A stretch of 64,000 nt of DNA from Streptomyces antibioticus (GTDB lineage: Bacteria > Actinomycetota > Actinomycetes > Streptomycetales > Streptomycetaceae). The notes under the pieces are model-generated. The model was not told where the DNA came from and did no database searches. It saw only the letters and a program-made list of their open reading frames with translations. The stretch lies in assembly GCF_002019855.1 (NCBI RefSeq), contig NZ_CM007717.1, positions 3,993,636 through 4,057,635 of the forward strand, in the 5' to 3' direction. Below are positions 24,810-34,751 of this stretch, piece after piece (within the stretch, counting starts at the first letter, position 1; each line of letters begins with the position of its first letter). Both the position numbers and the translations under genes were made by a program.

Positions 24810-25754
24810 ATGACCTCCCTCACCCCCTCCGACGCCCCCGACGGTCTCCGCGCCGAGCTGGACTCCCTGCCCACCGAGGCGTTCCGGCCGGACCTCGCCG
24901 AGATCGACCGGATGTCCACCCTCGACATCGCCCGGCTGATGAACGGCGAGGACAGCGCCGTACCCGCCGCCGTCGCGACCCAGCTCCCCCGGATCGCCGC
25001 CGTGATCGACGCCGTCGCCGAGCGGATGGCCCGGGGCGGCCGGCTGGTCTACGCCGGGGCCGGGACGGCAGGACGGCTCGGGGTGCTCGACGCGTCCGAG
25101 TGCCCGCCGACCTTCAACACCGCCCCCGGTCAGGTCGTCGGCGTCCTCGCGGGCGGCCCCGCCGCGCTGGTGACGTCGGTGGAGGGCGCGGAGGACTCCC
25201 GGGAGCTGGCCGCCGAGGACCTCACCGCACTCCGGCTGACCTCGGACGACACGGTGATCGGCGTCTCCGCCTCGGGCCGCACCCCGTACGCGATCGGCGC
25301 CGTGGAGCACGCGCGGGCCCAAGGCGCGCTGACCGTCGGGCTGGCCTGCAACCCGGACAGCGCGCTGGCCGCGGCCGCCGAGCACCGTGTCGAGGTGGTG
25401 GTCGGCCCCGAGCTGCTCACCGGCTCCACTCGGCTGAAGGCGGGCACGGCCCAGAAGCTGGTGCTCAACATGATCTCGACGATCACGATGATCCGGCTGG
25501 GCAAGACGTACGGGAACCTGATGGTCGACGTCCGCGCCTCCAACGACAAGCTGCGCGCCCGCTCCCGGCGGATCGTCGCGCTCGCCACGGGCGCGCCGGA
25601 CGCGGAGATCGAGGCGGCGCTCACGGCCACCGGCGGTGAGGTGAAGGACGCGGTCCTGGTGCTGCTGGCCGGGGTGGACGGTCCGTCCGCCGCCCGCCTT
25701 CTGGAGGAGTCCGGCGGTCATCTGCGCGCCGCGCTCGGCGCGTCGGGCGGCTGA
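24810..25754 (+). CDS. murQ: N-acetylmuramic acid 6-phosphate etherase
   Basis: MurQ cleaves the lactyl ether of MurNAc-6-phosphate to give GlcNAc-6-phosphate and D-lactate, a step of peptidoglycan recycling. The 314-residue protein is full length. It shows the SIS sugar-phosphate domain: GAGTAGRLGVLDASECPPTF near residue 85 (with the catalytic acid), GVSASGRTPY near 150, and GSTRLKAGTAQKLVLN near 205. Start ATG 24810. A PTS permease gene follows after 16 bases, so uptake with phosphorylation and etherase cleavage are encoded together. The GlcNAc-6-P product can be used by NagA encoded at 43.5 kb. Confidence 0.94.
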   Translation: MTSLTPSDAPDGLRAELDSLPTEAFRPDLAEIDRMSTLDIARLMNGEDSAVPAAVATQLPRIAAVIDAVAERMARGGRLVYAGAGTAGRLGVLDASECPPTFNTAPGQVVGVLAGGPAALVTSVEGAEDSRELAAEDLTALRLTSDDTVIGVSASGRTPYAIGAVEHARAQGALTVGLACNPDSALAAAAEHRVEVVVGPELLTGSTRLKAGTAQKLVLNMISTITMIRLGKTYGNLMVDVRASNDKLRARSRRIVALATGAPDAEIEAALTATGGEVKDAVLVLLAGVDGPSAARLLEESGGHLRAALGASGG

Positions 25755-25770
25755 CCCGCACGCTCGGGAG

Positions 25771-27144
25771 GTGCCTATCGACGCCTCCACCACCGCCAGC
25801 GCGATCCTGCCGCTCGTCGGCGGCCCCGCGAACGTCACCTCCGTCACCCACTGCATGACCCGGCTGCGGCTGGCCCTGGCCGACCCCGACCTGGTGGACG
25901 ACGCCGCGCTGCGGGCCCTGCCCGGCGTGCTCGGCCTCGTCCGGTCCGACGACACCTGCCAGGTGGTGCTGGGCCCAGGGGTCGTCACCCGGGTGACGGC
26001 CGAGTTCGAACGCCTGGTGGTCACGGCCCCACCCGTCGGCGCCGCTCGTGGGGGGCCGCTGAAGGGGGTGCTACGACGCCTCGCCGGGGTGTTCGTCCCG
26101 CTGATCCCGGCGCTGATCGGCTGCGGGATCCTGGCCGGGCTGAACGGCCTGCTGGTCAACGCCGGGCTGCTGCCGGGCCTCACCCCCGCCCTGGCCGCCG
26201 TAGCCGCCGCGTTCATGGCGCTGATCGCGGTGTTCGTCGGCTACAACACGGCGAAGGAGTTCGGCGGCACGCCGGTGCTGGGCGGCGCGGTCGCGGCGAT
26301 CGTCGTCTACCCCGGGGTGGCGAAGGTGACGGCGTTCGGGGTGACGCTCTCCCCGGGCCAGGGCGGGGTCCTGGGCGCGCTGGCCGCCGCGCTCCTCGCG
26401 ACGTGGGTCGAGAAGCGGTGCCGGGGCCGGGTCCCCGACGCGCTGGACGTGCTGCTGACCCCGGCGGTGACGGTCCTCGTCGCGGGCCTGGGCACGCTGT
26501 ACGGGATCATGTGGGCGGCCGGCGCGGTGTCCTCGGCGATCGGCACGGCGGCGAACTGGCTGCTGGCGACGACCGGTGCGTTCGCCGGGCTGGTCCTCGG
26601 CGGGCTGTTCCTGCCGCTGGTGATGCTCGGCCTGCACCAGGCCCTCATCCCCATCCACACCACCCTCATCGACCAGCAGGGCTACACCGTCCTGCTGCCG
26701 GTGCTGGCGATGGCGGGCGCGGGGCAGGTCGGCGCGGCGGTGGCGGTGTACGTCCGGCTGCGACACGACGCGCCCCTCGGCACCACGCTGCGGACGACGA
26801 TCCGCTCGGCCCTCCCGGCGGGCCTGCTGGGCGTCGGCGAGCCGCTCATCTACGGCGTCTCGCTCCCCCTCGGCCGCCCCTTCCTCACCGCCTGCGCGGG
26901 CGGCGCGGCGGGCGGGGCGTTCGTGGGCTTCTTCGCCATGCTCGGCGACCGCGTCGGCGCGACGGCGATCGGCCCGTCGGGCTGGGCCCTGTTCCCCCTC
27001 CTCTCCGGCAACCGCGGCCTGGGCATCACCACCGCCATCTACGCGGGCGGCCTGGCCACGGGCTACGCAGTCGGCTTCGCCGCGACGTACGCCTTCGGCG
27101 GGGTGAGAGCGGCGGCGGCACGCGGGGTGCCTGCGGCGGGGTGA
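25771..27144 (+). CDS. PTS permease EIIBC, probably MurNAc-specific (MurP-like)
   Basis: A ~457-residue phosphotransferase-system permease. The N-terminal EIIB domain has the phosphorylated cysteine in SVTHCMTRLRL (residue ~28) and the following LALADPDLVDD; the EIIC domain of ~10 membrane helices begins near residue 95 and contains GVGEPLIYGVSLPLGRPF, the sugar-binding hallmark. No EIIA is attached. The murQ context points to MurNAc; a GlcNAc-type specificity cannot be excluded from sequence alone. Start: GTG 25771 overlaps the Shine-Dalgarno GGGAGG itself; the codon at the ideal spacing is ATC (25777), so the true initiation codon is uncertain. Confidence 0.85.
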   Translation: MPIDASTTASAILPLVGGPANVTSVTHCMTRLRLALADPDLVDDAALRALPGVLGLVRSDDTCQVVLGPGVVTRVTAEFERLVVTAPPVGAARGGPLKGVLRRLAGVFVPLIPALIGCGILAGLNGLLVNAGLLPGLTPALAAVAAAFMALIAVFVGYNTAKEFGGTPVLGGAVAAIVVYPGVAKVTAFGVTLSPGQGGVLGALAAALLATWVEKRCRGRVPDALDVLLTPAVTVLVAGLGTLYGIMWAAGAVSSAIGTAANWLLATTGAFAGLVLGGLFLPLVMLGLHQALIPIHTTLIDQQGYTVLLPVLAMAGAGQVGAAVAVYVRLRHDAPLGTTLRTTIRSALPAGLLGVGEPLIYGVSLPLGRPFLTACAGGAAGGAFVGFFAMLGDRVGATAIGPSGWALFPLLSGNRGLGITTAIYAGGLATGYAVGFAATYAFGGVRAAAARGVPAAG

Positions 27145-27390
27145 GGGCGGCGGTCGCGCGACGTACGGTGCCTTCGACGGGGTGAGGGCGGCGGTCGCGA
27201 TACGCGTACGGTGCCTGCGGCGGGGTGAGGGCGGGCGGCCGCGGCCCGCACGGCGCCCGGTTTCCGAGGCGGCTCTCCCCCACGCCGGCGTTTCGGCGGG
27301 GTGAGGGCAGCGGTCGCGACACGCACGGCGCTACGGCGGGGCGAGGGCGGCTGCGGCCCGCACGGCGCCCGGTTCCTGAGGCGGCTTCCC
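27098..27390. repeat. Degenerate tandem repeats spanning the 3' end of the PTS gene
   Basis: GGCGGGGTGAGGGC-type units recur six times, near 27098, 27137, 27178, 27221, 27297 and 27337. The first two lie inside the coding sequence (the second contains the stop codon). A longer block, CCGCACGGCGCCCGGTTYC plus GAGGCGGCT, is present twice about 115 bases apart (27224-27275 and 27339-27390). No gene is supported between 27145 and 27433. Confidence 0.7.
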
Positions 27391-27433
27391 ACCGCCGCCC
27401 CCGCCCTCGGAGCCGCCCCCTACCCTTGGTGCC

Positions 27434-28003
27434 ATGAACCACGCCCAGCTCACCGCCCTGGGCCGTGCCCTCCGGCTGCTCGGGGAGCACGGTGACGCCC
27501 TGACCTCCGACACCCCCGACGCCCGGCTGCACGAGTTCAGGACCGACCTGCGGCGCGCCCTGGAGCTGCTGGACGAGAGCGTCGGCGCCGCCGCCCCCAC
27601 CACCCGCTGCGCCGAGCACCCGAACGGCCCCGTGGACGAGGCCGCCCCCGACCTGTGCCTGCTCTGCGAGACCCGCCGCCGCGCGGCCCGCCGCGCCGAG
27701 TTCAACGGCCCCGCACCGCAGCCCGCGCACACCCAGGCCGCCCCCTCCCGGTACGGCACCAGCGCCGACCGCCCGCAGCCCCAGCAGCGCTGGCTGCCGG
27801 AACTGTGGAACGGCCAGGAGTGGCAGCTCTGCGGAACCCCGCGCCGCGACCGCCGCGAGGCCGAGCTGTACCTCGCCGCCCTGCGCCGCGGCTCGCGCCC
27901 CGCGATGGCCTACCGGCTGGTGCACGAGTTCACCGACTACGAGGTACTCCGCATCTGGGGCGAGCCCCGCCGGGTCGACATCGAACCCCTGGGCAACCTG
28001 TAG
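27434..28003 (+). CDS. Hypothetical protein
   Basis: A 189-residue soluble protein. A helical N-terminus (LTALGRALRLLGEHGDAL, LRRALELLDESVG) leads to a small cysteine cluster TRCAEHPNGP ... LCLLCETRRR that may bind zinc. A Pro/Gln linker and a C-terminal domain with WNGQEWQLCGTPRRDRREAELY and FTDYEVLRIWGEPRRVDIEPLG follow. I do not recognise a named family. It is preceded by the repeat region, so its promoter is probably just upstream of 27434. Confidence 0.7.
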   Translation: MNHAQLTALGRALRLLGEHGDALTSDTPDARLHEFRTDLRRALELLDESVGAAAPTTRCAEHPNGPVDEAAPDLCLLCETRRRAARRAEFNGPAPQPAHTQAAPSRYGTSADRPQPQQRWLPELWNGQEWQLCGTPRRDRREAELYLAALRRGSRPAMAYRLVHEFTDYEVLRIWGEPRRVDIEPLGNL

Positions 28004-28019
28004 GACCGTTTCCGGCGCC

Positions 28020-28241
28020 TCAGGGCAACCGCCCCTCCCGGTTCAGGCGCCGTACCCGTGCCCTGAGCACCTCCCCCGGGGGCGCCTCCCGGAGGGACTC
28101 CGGTGGGCAGTCCCACTCGCGGCCGCCGCCGATGGGGCGCAACTGGACGTAACCGCCCTCGTTCCCCATCACCTCACCGATCCGCCCGTCCCGCACGTCC
28201 ACCGCGTACGGGCGCCGCGGTCGCTCACGGCCGTCCGTCAT
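28020..28241 (-). CDS. Small hypothetical protein (73 aa), SH3-like
   Basis: A short basic protein starting at ATG 28241: RPYAVDVRDGRIGEVMGNEGGYVQLRPIGGGREWDCP and onward (two short strands, a Gly turn, then an Arg-rich tail). The pattern of strands around GRIGEVMG resembles KOW/SH3-like folds. Its start overlaps the end of the upstream small gene by 17 bases, so they are co-translated. The pair diverges from an XRE regulator gene. Confidence 0.6.
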   Translation of the reverse strand: MTDGRERPRRPYAVDVRDGRIGEVMGNEGGYVQLRPIGGGREWDCPPESLREAPPGEVLRARVRRLNREGRLP

Positions 28242-28458
28242 CACCGGCCGCCTCCCGCAGTACGCCGGCCAGCCGCGCCGCGACCAGCGGGTGACACCGG
28301 CCGAGGTCCACGAGCGCGAAGGGCTGCGCACCCGCCTCGGTCACCGGGTCGACCCGCAGCGACGGCAGGACGACACCGACGCCGCGCAACGCCTCGCGCA
28401 GCCGCTCCACCGCCTCCTCCGTGGACCCGATCCGCTCACCGACCGCTCTCTCGACCAC
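28225..28458 (-). CDS. Small hypothetical protein (77 aa) divergent from XRE regulator
   Basis: Starts at GTG 28458 with GGAGGGAAC just upstream (VVERAVGERIGSTEEAVERL). A helical, Leu/Val-rich protein ending VAARLAGVLREAAGDDGRP. No domain recognised. It is the first gene of a two-gene unit and shares a 114-base promoter region with the XRE gene, the common layout of XRE-DUF397 loci in Streptomyces. Confidence 0.6.
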   Translation of the reverse strand: MVERAVGERIGSTEEAVERLREALRGVGVVLPSLRVDPVTEAGAQPFALVDLGRCHPLVAARLAGVLREAAGDDGRP

Positions 28459-28539
28459 GCCGTTCCCTCCACGCTGAGTTTCCTTTTCACCACACAGCGT
28501 GGCTACGGCGCCTCTAACCTGGCCAGATACGGCGCCCCA

Positions 28540-28553
28540 ACAACGGTGGTTGT
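28540..28553. promoter_or_regulatory. Inverted repeat ACAAC-GGTG-GTTGT upstream of XRE gene
   Basis: A 5-4-5 perfect dyad 20 bases before the XRE ATG, in the divergent promoter region. It is a candidate autoregulatory operator, by position only. Confidence 0.35.
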
Positions 28554-28572
28554 GCGACGAGGAGTTGCTGCC

Positions 28573-29412
28573 ATGCCCGGACCGAAGGACCTCGACCCGT
28601 CGTCGTCCCCCCGCGCCCTGCTCGGCGCCGAACTCCGCCACGCCCGCGAGAAGTCCGGCCTCAGCCAGGAGGAACTGGGCCAACGGCTGTTCGTGAGCGG
28701 CTCGTTCATCGGCCAACTGGAGGCCGGGACGAGACGGATGCAACCGGAGTACGCACGGCTGCTGGACGAGGCGTTGGGGACGGACGACTTCTTCTCGCGG
28801 AACTGCGCGGCCGCGGCCAAGTCCCGGTACCCGGAGCACTTCGCCGAGGCGGCCGACGCGGAAGCCATGGCCGCGGCCATTCGCGAGTACGCGCCCATGC
28901 TGATCCCTGGGCTGCTCCAGACAGCCGCGTACGCACGCGCCGTGAACCGCGCCTACGACCCCACCGCGCACGAGGACACGGTCGAGGAGTGGGTGGACGG
29001 CCGGATGGCACGGACCCGGCTGCTCGACGATCCAACAAAGCCCTTGTTGTGGGTGGTCCTTGACGAAGCGGCACTGCGCCGGGTGACCGGCGGCCGAGCC
29101 GTGATGGCGGAGGCCCTGCATCACGTCGCGGACCTCGTCCGCCGACATCGGGTGATCATGCAGGTGCTCCCGTTCGACGCGGGGGCGCACACGGCGATGC
29201 AAGGCTCGCTGAAACTCATGGACTTCGAGGACGCCCCTCCGGTGGTCTACTTCGAAGGGGTCCGCACCGGACGGCTGGAGGACGACCCCGCCACGGTCGC
29301 CCAGGCCAGGTTCACCTACGAACTTCTCACCGCCTCCGCACTTCCGCCGTCGAAGTCGCTGGCCATGCTCGAGATGCTGGCGCAGGATTACGCGCATGAG
29401 GAACATCCCTGA
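28573..29412 (+). CDS. XRE-family regulator with DUF5753 domain
   Basis: A 279-residue DNA-binding protein. The helix-turn-helix is SGLSQEELGQRLFVSGSFIGQLEAG at residues ~27-52, and the DUF5753 effector domain covers the rest (MLIPGLLQTAAYARAV, VVLDEAALRRVTGG, IMQVLPFDAGAH). This is the WhiJ-like class that works with a small DUF397 partner, sometimes in development or antibiotic control. Start ATG 28573 after GAGGAG. The DUF397 gene overlaps its 3' end by 17 bases. Confidence 0.88.
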   Translation: MPGPKDLDPSSSPRALLGAELRHAREKSGLSQEELGQRLFVSGSFIGQLEAGTRRMQPEYARLLDEALGTDDFFSRNCAAAAKSRYPEHFAEAADAEAMAAAIREYAPMLIPGLLQTAAYARAVNRAYDPTAHEDTVEEWVDGRMARTRLLDDPTKPLLWVVLDEAALRRVTGGRAVMAEALHHVADLVRRHRVIMQVLPFDAGAHTAMQGSLKLMDFEDAPPVVYFEGVRTGRLEDDPATVAQARFTYELLTASALPPSKSLAMLEMLAQDYAHEEHP

Positions 29413-29593
29413 CCGCACGGCCGCCTGGCGCAAGTCGACGTACAGCGGGGGCGGCGGCGACGACTGCCTCGAAGTCGCCGACGGACACGCCCCCTTCACC
29501 CCCGTCCGCGACTCCAAAACCCCCCTCGGCCCGAAACTCCTGTTCCGGGCCGAGGCATGGTCCGCCTTTGTCGAGGGCCTCAAGAAGGGCTGA
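29396..29593 (+). CDS. DUF397 protein, partner of the XRE regulator
   Basis: A 65-residue protein with the family pattern WRKSTYSGGGGDDCLEVADG ... VRDSK ... WSAFVEGLKKG. DUF397 proteins (BldB-like partners) are thought to bind and modulate the adjacent XRE-DUF5753 regulator. It starts inside the XRE gene, so the two are translationally coupled. Confidence 0.88.
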   Translation: MRNIPDRTAAWRKSTYSGGGGDDCLEVADGHAPFTPVRDSKTPLGPKLLFRAEAWSAFVEGLKKG

Positions 29594-29608
29594 CGCAGGT
29601 CACGCGAT

Positions 29609-30736
29609 TCAGCTCAGCGTGCGCAGCGCCGCCGCGTCGTACGGGGCCAGTTCGTCCAGGCGGCCCGCGAGGACCTTGGCGGCCCATTCCGGGTCCTGGA
29701 GCAGCGCGCGGCCGACGGCGACGAGGTCGAACTCGTCGGCCTCCAGGCGGTCCAGGAGGTCGTCCAGGCCGCGCGTGCCGGAGCCCTCGCCGACGAACGC
29801 CCGCAGGAACTCGCCGTCGAGGCCGACCGAGCCGACGCTGATGACCGGCTTGCCGGTGAGCTTCTTGGTCCAGCCCGCGAGGTTGAGGTCGGAGCCGTCG
29901 AACTCCGGGACCCAGTAGCGGCGCGTGGAGGCGTGGAAGGCGTCGACACCGGCGGCGGCGAGCGGGGTCAGGATGGCCTCCAGCTCCTCCGGGGTCTCGG
30001 CGAGCCGGGCGTCGTACGCCTCCTGCTTCCACTGGGAGTAGCGGAAGAGGACGGGGAACTCGGGCGAGACCGTCTCACGGACGGCGGCCACGATCTCGGC
30101 GGCGAACTTGGTGCGGGCGACCGCGTCACCGCCGTAGGCGTCGGTGCGGCGGTTGGTGCCGGCCCACAGGAACTGGTCGACGAGGTAGCCGTGGGCGCCG
30201 TGGATCTCGACGCCGTCGAAGCCGATGCGCTCGGCGGCGGCCGCGGCCTCGGCGAACGCGCCGATGACGTCGTCCAGATCGCGCTGGGTCATGACGCGGC
30301 CGGTGCCCTCGGTGCCGTCCACCCGGATGCCGGAGGGGCCGACGGCGGGCGCGTCCGCGACCGGCGGGTCGCCCTGCTTGCGCACCATGCCGATGTGCCA
30401 GAGCTGCGGCACGATCGTGCCGCCCGCCGCGTGGACGTCCTCGGCGACCTTCGCCCAGCCCGCGAGCTGCTCCTCGCCGTGGAAGCGGGGCACCCGGTCG
30501 CTCTGCCCGGCGGAGTCGTGCCCGACGTAGGTCCCCTCGGTGACGATCAGACCGACCCCGGCGGCGGCGCGGCGGGAGTAGTACGACGCCACGTCCGCGC
30601 CGGGGATGCCGCCCGGGGAGAACATGCGCGTCATCGGCGCCATCGCGATGCGGTTCGGGACGGTCAGGCCGTTGATCGACACCGGCCGGGACAGGATCTC
30701 GGCGGCACGGGTGGTGCTGGGCTGGGTGACGCTCAC
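29609..30736 (-). CDS. NADH:flavin oxidoreductase, Old Yellow Enzyme family
   Basis: A 375-residue FMN-dependent ene-reductase-like TIM barrel. Family motifs: NRIAMAPMTRMFSPGGIP near residue 25, LIVTEGTYVGHDS, IVPQLWHIGM near 110, GVEIHGAHGYLVDQFLWAGTN near 180 (substrate-binding His pair and FMN site), and FDLVAVGRALLQDPEW near the end. Typically reduces activated C=C bonds or nitro-compounds with NAD(P)H; the natural substrate is unknown. Start GTG 30736, with GAGGAG eight bases upstream. Confidence 0.9.
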   Translation of the reverse strand: MSVTQPSTTRAAEILSRPVSINGLTVPNRIAMAPMTRMFSPGGIPGADVASYYSRRAAAGVGLIVTEGTYVGHDSAGQSDRVPRFHGEEQLAGWAKVAEDVHAAGGTIVPQLWHIGMVRKQGDPPVADAPAVGPSGIRVDGTEGTGRVMTQRDLDDVIGAFAEAAAAAERIGFDGVEIHGAHGYLVDQFLWAGTNRRTDAYGGDAVARTKFAAEIVAAVRETVSPEFPVLFRYSQWKQEAYDARLAETPEELEAILTPLAAAGVDAFHASTRRYWVPEFDGSDLNLAGWTKKLTGKPVISVGSVGLDGEFLRAFVGEGSGTRGLDDLLDRLEADEFDLVAVGRALLQDPEWAAKVLAGRLDELAPYDAAALRTLS

Positions 30737-31029
30737 GTGGGGGCTCCTCGTACGGGTGACCAGGTGGTATGTGCACATGCATCAAGTGCTGCGCGTACGT
30801 CAACCAGCCCGGCGGGCGGAGCATTCCGGTTCTGCCCGCCGCGCTCCCTGTGATCCCCCACACGCCCGCTCCGGACGCCGCCATTGGCTGCCTATTTGCC
30901 GACAATTCGCCCGCTGTTCAGCGTAGTTCGCACCGCTTCCCGCATGGTCCAACTCCGCTGGGCACACCGTCCGGACCCCGCCAAGACTCGTGCTGCACCC
31001 GAGCCGCACGATCCGAAAGGCGCCCCCTC

Positions 31030-31926
31030 ATGCCCATACACCGCTTCGCGACGACGTCCGCCGCCCTGGCCCTGGCGTCCGCCGCCCTCCTCCTCACCGC
31101 CGGCCCCTCCCCCGCGACCGCCGCGGCGGCCCCGGCCACGCCGCTGATCATCGGCCACCGCGGGGCGGCCGGACTCGCCCCCGAGAACACCCTGGAGGCC
31201 GTCGACCGCGCCGACCGCGCGGGGGTGGACTGGGTCGAGGTGGACGTGCAGCGCAGCAAGGACGGCGTCCTCGTCCTCATGCACGACCAGGACCTCGTCC
31301 GCACCACCGACGCCCGCACGGTCTTCCCCGGCCGCGCCCCCTGGAAGGTCGGCGACTTCACCTACGCCGAACTGAGCCGGCTGCGCGCGGGAGCCTCCCC
31401 CGCGTGGAAGGGCACCGGCTACGCGTCCGCCCGCATCCCCACCCTGGGGCAGCTCCTCGACCGGCTCGACCGCAACGGCCAGGGGCTGCTCCTGGAGGTC
31501 AAATGGCCGGGCAACTTCCCCGGCGTCACCCAGGACATCCTGAGGACCCTCGACCGGAAGGGCTGGCTGGACACCCACCACATCGACAAACGCCTCTACG
31601 TGATCAGCTTCCAGGCCGCCGCCCTGAAGGACGTGCACCGGCGGCGGCCCGCCGTCCGGCTCGGCATCTGCGACGAGACCCCGACGACCGGCGAGCTGGC
31701 GTCGTACGCCCGCTTCGTCGACGTCGTCAACCCGGATCAACGCGGCCTGACCCGGACGTACGTCGACCGGGCACACGCCCTCAAGGGCACCCACGGACGG
31801 CCGCTGAAACTGTGGCCGTGGACGGTGAACACCGCGGCACCGGCCCGCACCCTCGCCGCCTGGGGCGTGGACGGCATCACCACCGACGTCCCCGGCACGA
31901 TCGGCCGCGCCGTCGGCCGGGGCTGA
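31030..31926 (+). CDS. Secreted glycerophosphodiester phosphodiesterase
   Basis: A 298-residue exported GDPD enzyme that hydrolyses glycerophosphodiesters to glycerol-3-phosphate and an alcohol. A Sec signal (MPIHRFATTS to ATAA) is followed by the catalytic block GHRGAAGLAPENTLEA near residue 41, EVDVQRSKDGVLVLMHD (metal ligands and catalytic His), LLEVKWPG and the C-terminal WTVNTAAPARTLAAWGVDGITTD. Full length. A 15-bp stem-loop follows the stop. The upstream 293 bases contain no gene and should hold the promoter. Confidence 0.9.
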   Translation: MPIHRFATTSAALALASAALLLTAGPSPATAAAAPATPLIIGHRGAAGLAPENTLEAVDRADRAGVDWVEVDVQRSKDGVLVLMHDQDLVRTTDARTVFPGRAPWKVGDFTYAELSRLRAGASPAWKGTGYASARIPTLGQLLDRLDRNGQGLLLEVKWPGNFPGVTQDILRTLDRKGWLDTHHIDKRLYVISFQAAALKDVHRRRPAVRLGICDETPTTGELASYARFVDVVNPDQRGLTRTYVDRAHALKGTHGRPLKLWPWTVNTAAPARTLAAWGVDGITTDVPGTIGRAVGRG

Positions 31927-31954
31927 CACCGCACGGACCCGGAGGACGGACACA

Positions 31955-32000
31955 GGCCGCGGGCCCGGCACCCGCTCTCGCGCGCGCCGGGCCCGCGGCC
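31955..32000 (+). terminator. Strong stem-loop terminator after GDPD gene
   Basis: GGCCGCGGGCCCGGC (31955-31969) pairs perfectly with GCCGGGCCCGCGGCC (31986-32000), a 15-bp all-GC stem with a 16-base loop, 28 bases past the stop. Confidence 0.75.
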
Positions 32001-32052
32001 CTCAACCCTTGGCCCTCAACCCTTGGCCCTCGGCCCTCGGCCGGAAGCCGTG

Positions 32053-32574
32053 TCAGGTGTTCTTGGTCTCGGTGTACGAGTCCGCGACCGTCACCTTGGC
32101 GTAGGAGTTGGAGACGGCGCAGCTACGGAACTGGTGCGAGACGGCCACCTGGTAGACCCGCTTCTTGATGCCGATCTTGTAGGAGACCCGCTTGCGGGCG
32201 GGCACGACGATCATGGTCGTCTTGCCCTTGGCGATGGACACGCCCGCCTCGACCGACACACCCATCTTGCTGTTGATCTCCGCCACGGCGATGTCGATCT
32301 TGCCGCCGATCTCCCCGCTGACGGTGCCCTTCAGGCTGGCGCTGACCTCCGCGCTGATGCTCTCGCGCACCGAGGCGCTGCTGCGGCGGTTGTCGATGGT
32401 CCCCGACGCCACCACCTTGTGCCAGGTGGACGAGATCTCCGTGTACTTGCGCTTGTAGACGTCGTCGCAGTCCGGGTGCGCGGCGGCCGGCGACGCCGAC
32501 AGCCCCATCAGCCCACCGGCGAACACGGCCGAGGCGGCGGTGGCCGTGACGAACTTGCGCGTGGAAGTGCGCAT
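32053..32574 (-). CDS. Small secreted protein, possibly aerolysin/ETX-MTX2-like beta fold
   Basis: A 173-residue exported protein. The signal peptide runs from MRTSTRK to PAAA. The mature protein has two cysteines far apart (CDDVYKRKY near the N-terminus, FRSCAVS near the C-terminus), which may pair. The middle is a run of alternating Ser/Thr/Val strands: SISAEVSASLKGTVSG, then MGVSVEAGVSIAKGKTT, then VVPARKRVSYKIGIKKRVY. The sequence of strand, Ser/Thr-rich hairpin and P-x-x-K/R-x-V-x-Y-like strand resembles the pore-forming module of ETX/MTX2 proteins. That similarity is by eye only; function otherwise unknown. Confidence 0.65.
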   Translation of the reverse strand: MRTSTRKFVTATAASAVFAGGLMGLSASPAAAHPDCDDVYKRKYTEISSTWHKVVASGTIDNRRSSASVRESISAEVSASLKGTVSGEIGGKIDIAVAEINSKMGVSVEAGVSIAKGKTTMIVVPARKRVSYKIGIKKRVYQVAVSHQFRSCAVSNSYAKVTVADSYTETKNT

Positions 32575-32724
32575 GGTGTTTCCCCCTGTTGTTCTGTTGT
32601 GCTGCCCCGGCCTGGTCGGTGCCGGTGCGGTCCCCCAGAAACTAGCCACCGGCGGGCCCCGGCCACCACGTTTTTGATCAAGATCTGAGGTGGCTGCCGG
32701 AACCCGCCCCGCCAGGGGGAACGC

Positions 32725-32765
32725 CCGAGGGCGGTACCCCCGTGTCACAGGGGTACCGCCCTCGG
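32725..32765 (-). terminator. Terminator of groEL2
   Basis: A perfect 16-bp stem: CCGAGGGCGGTACCCC (32725-32740) with GGGGTACCGCCCTCGG (32750-32765), 9-base loop, 30 bases beyond the groEL stop on the minus strand. Confidence 0.85.
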
Positions 32766-32794
32766 TCAGACGTCGATCAACCGGAACCGGTCGA

Positions 32795-34735
<1,941 letters not shown>

Positions 34736-34751
34736 TCAGTCGGCGCGTGCT

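Noticed and set aside
30916-30945. PHO-box-like direct repeats (GTTCAGCGTA, GTTCGCACCG) upstream of the GDPD gene.
   Set aside because: The period is 10, not the 11 bases required, and the third unit does not match. A PhoP role is plausible for this gene but not shown.
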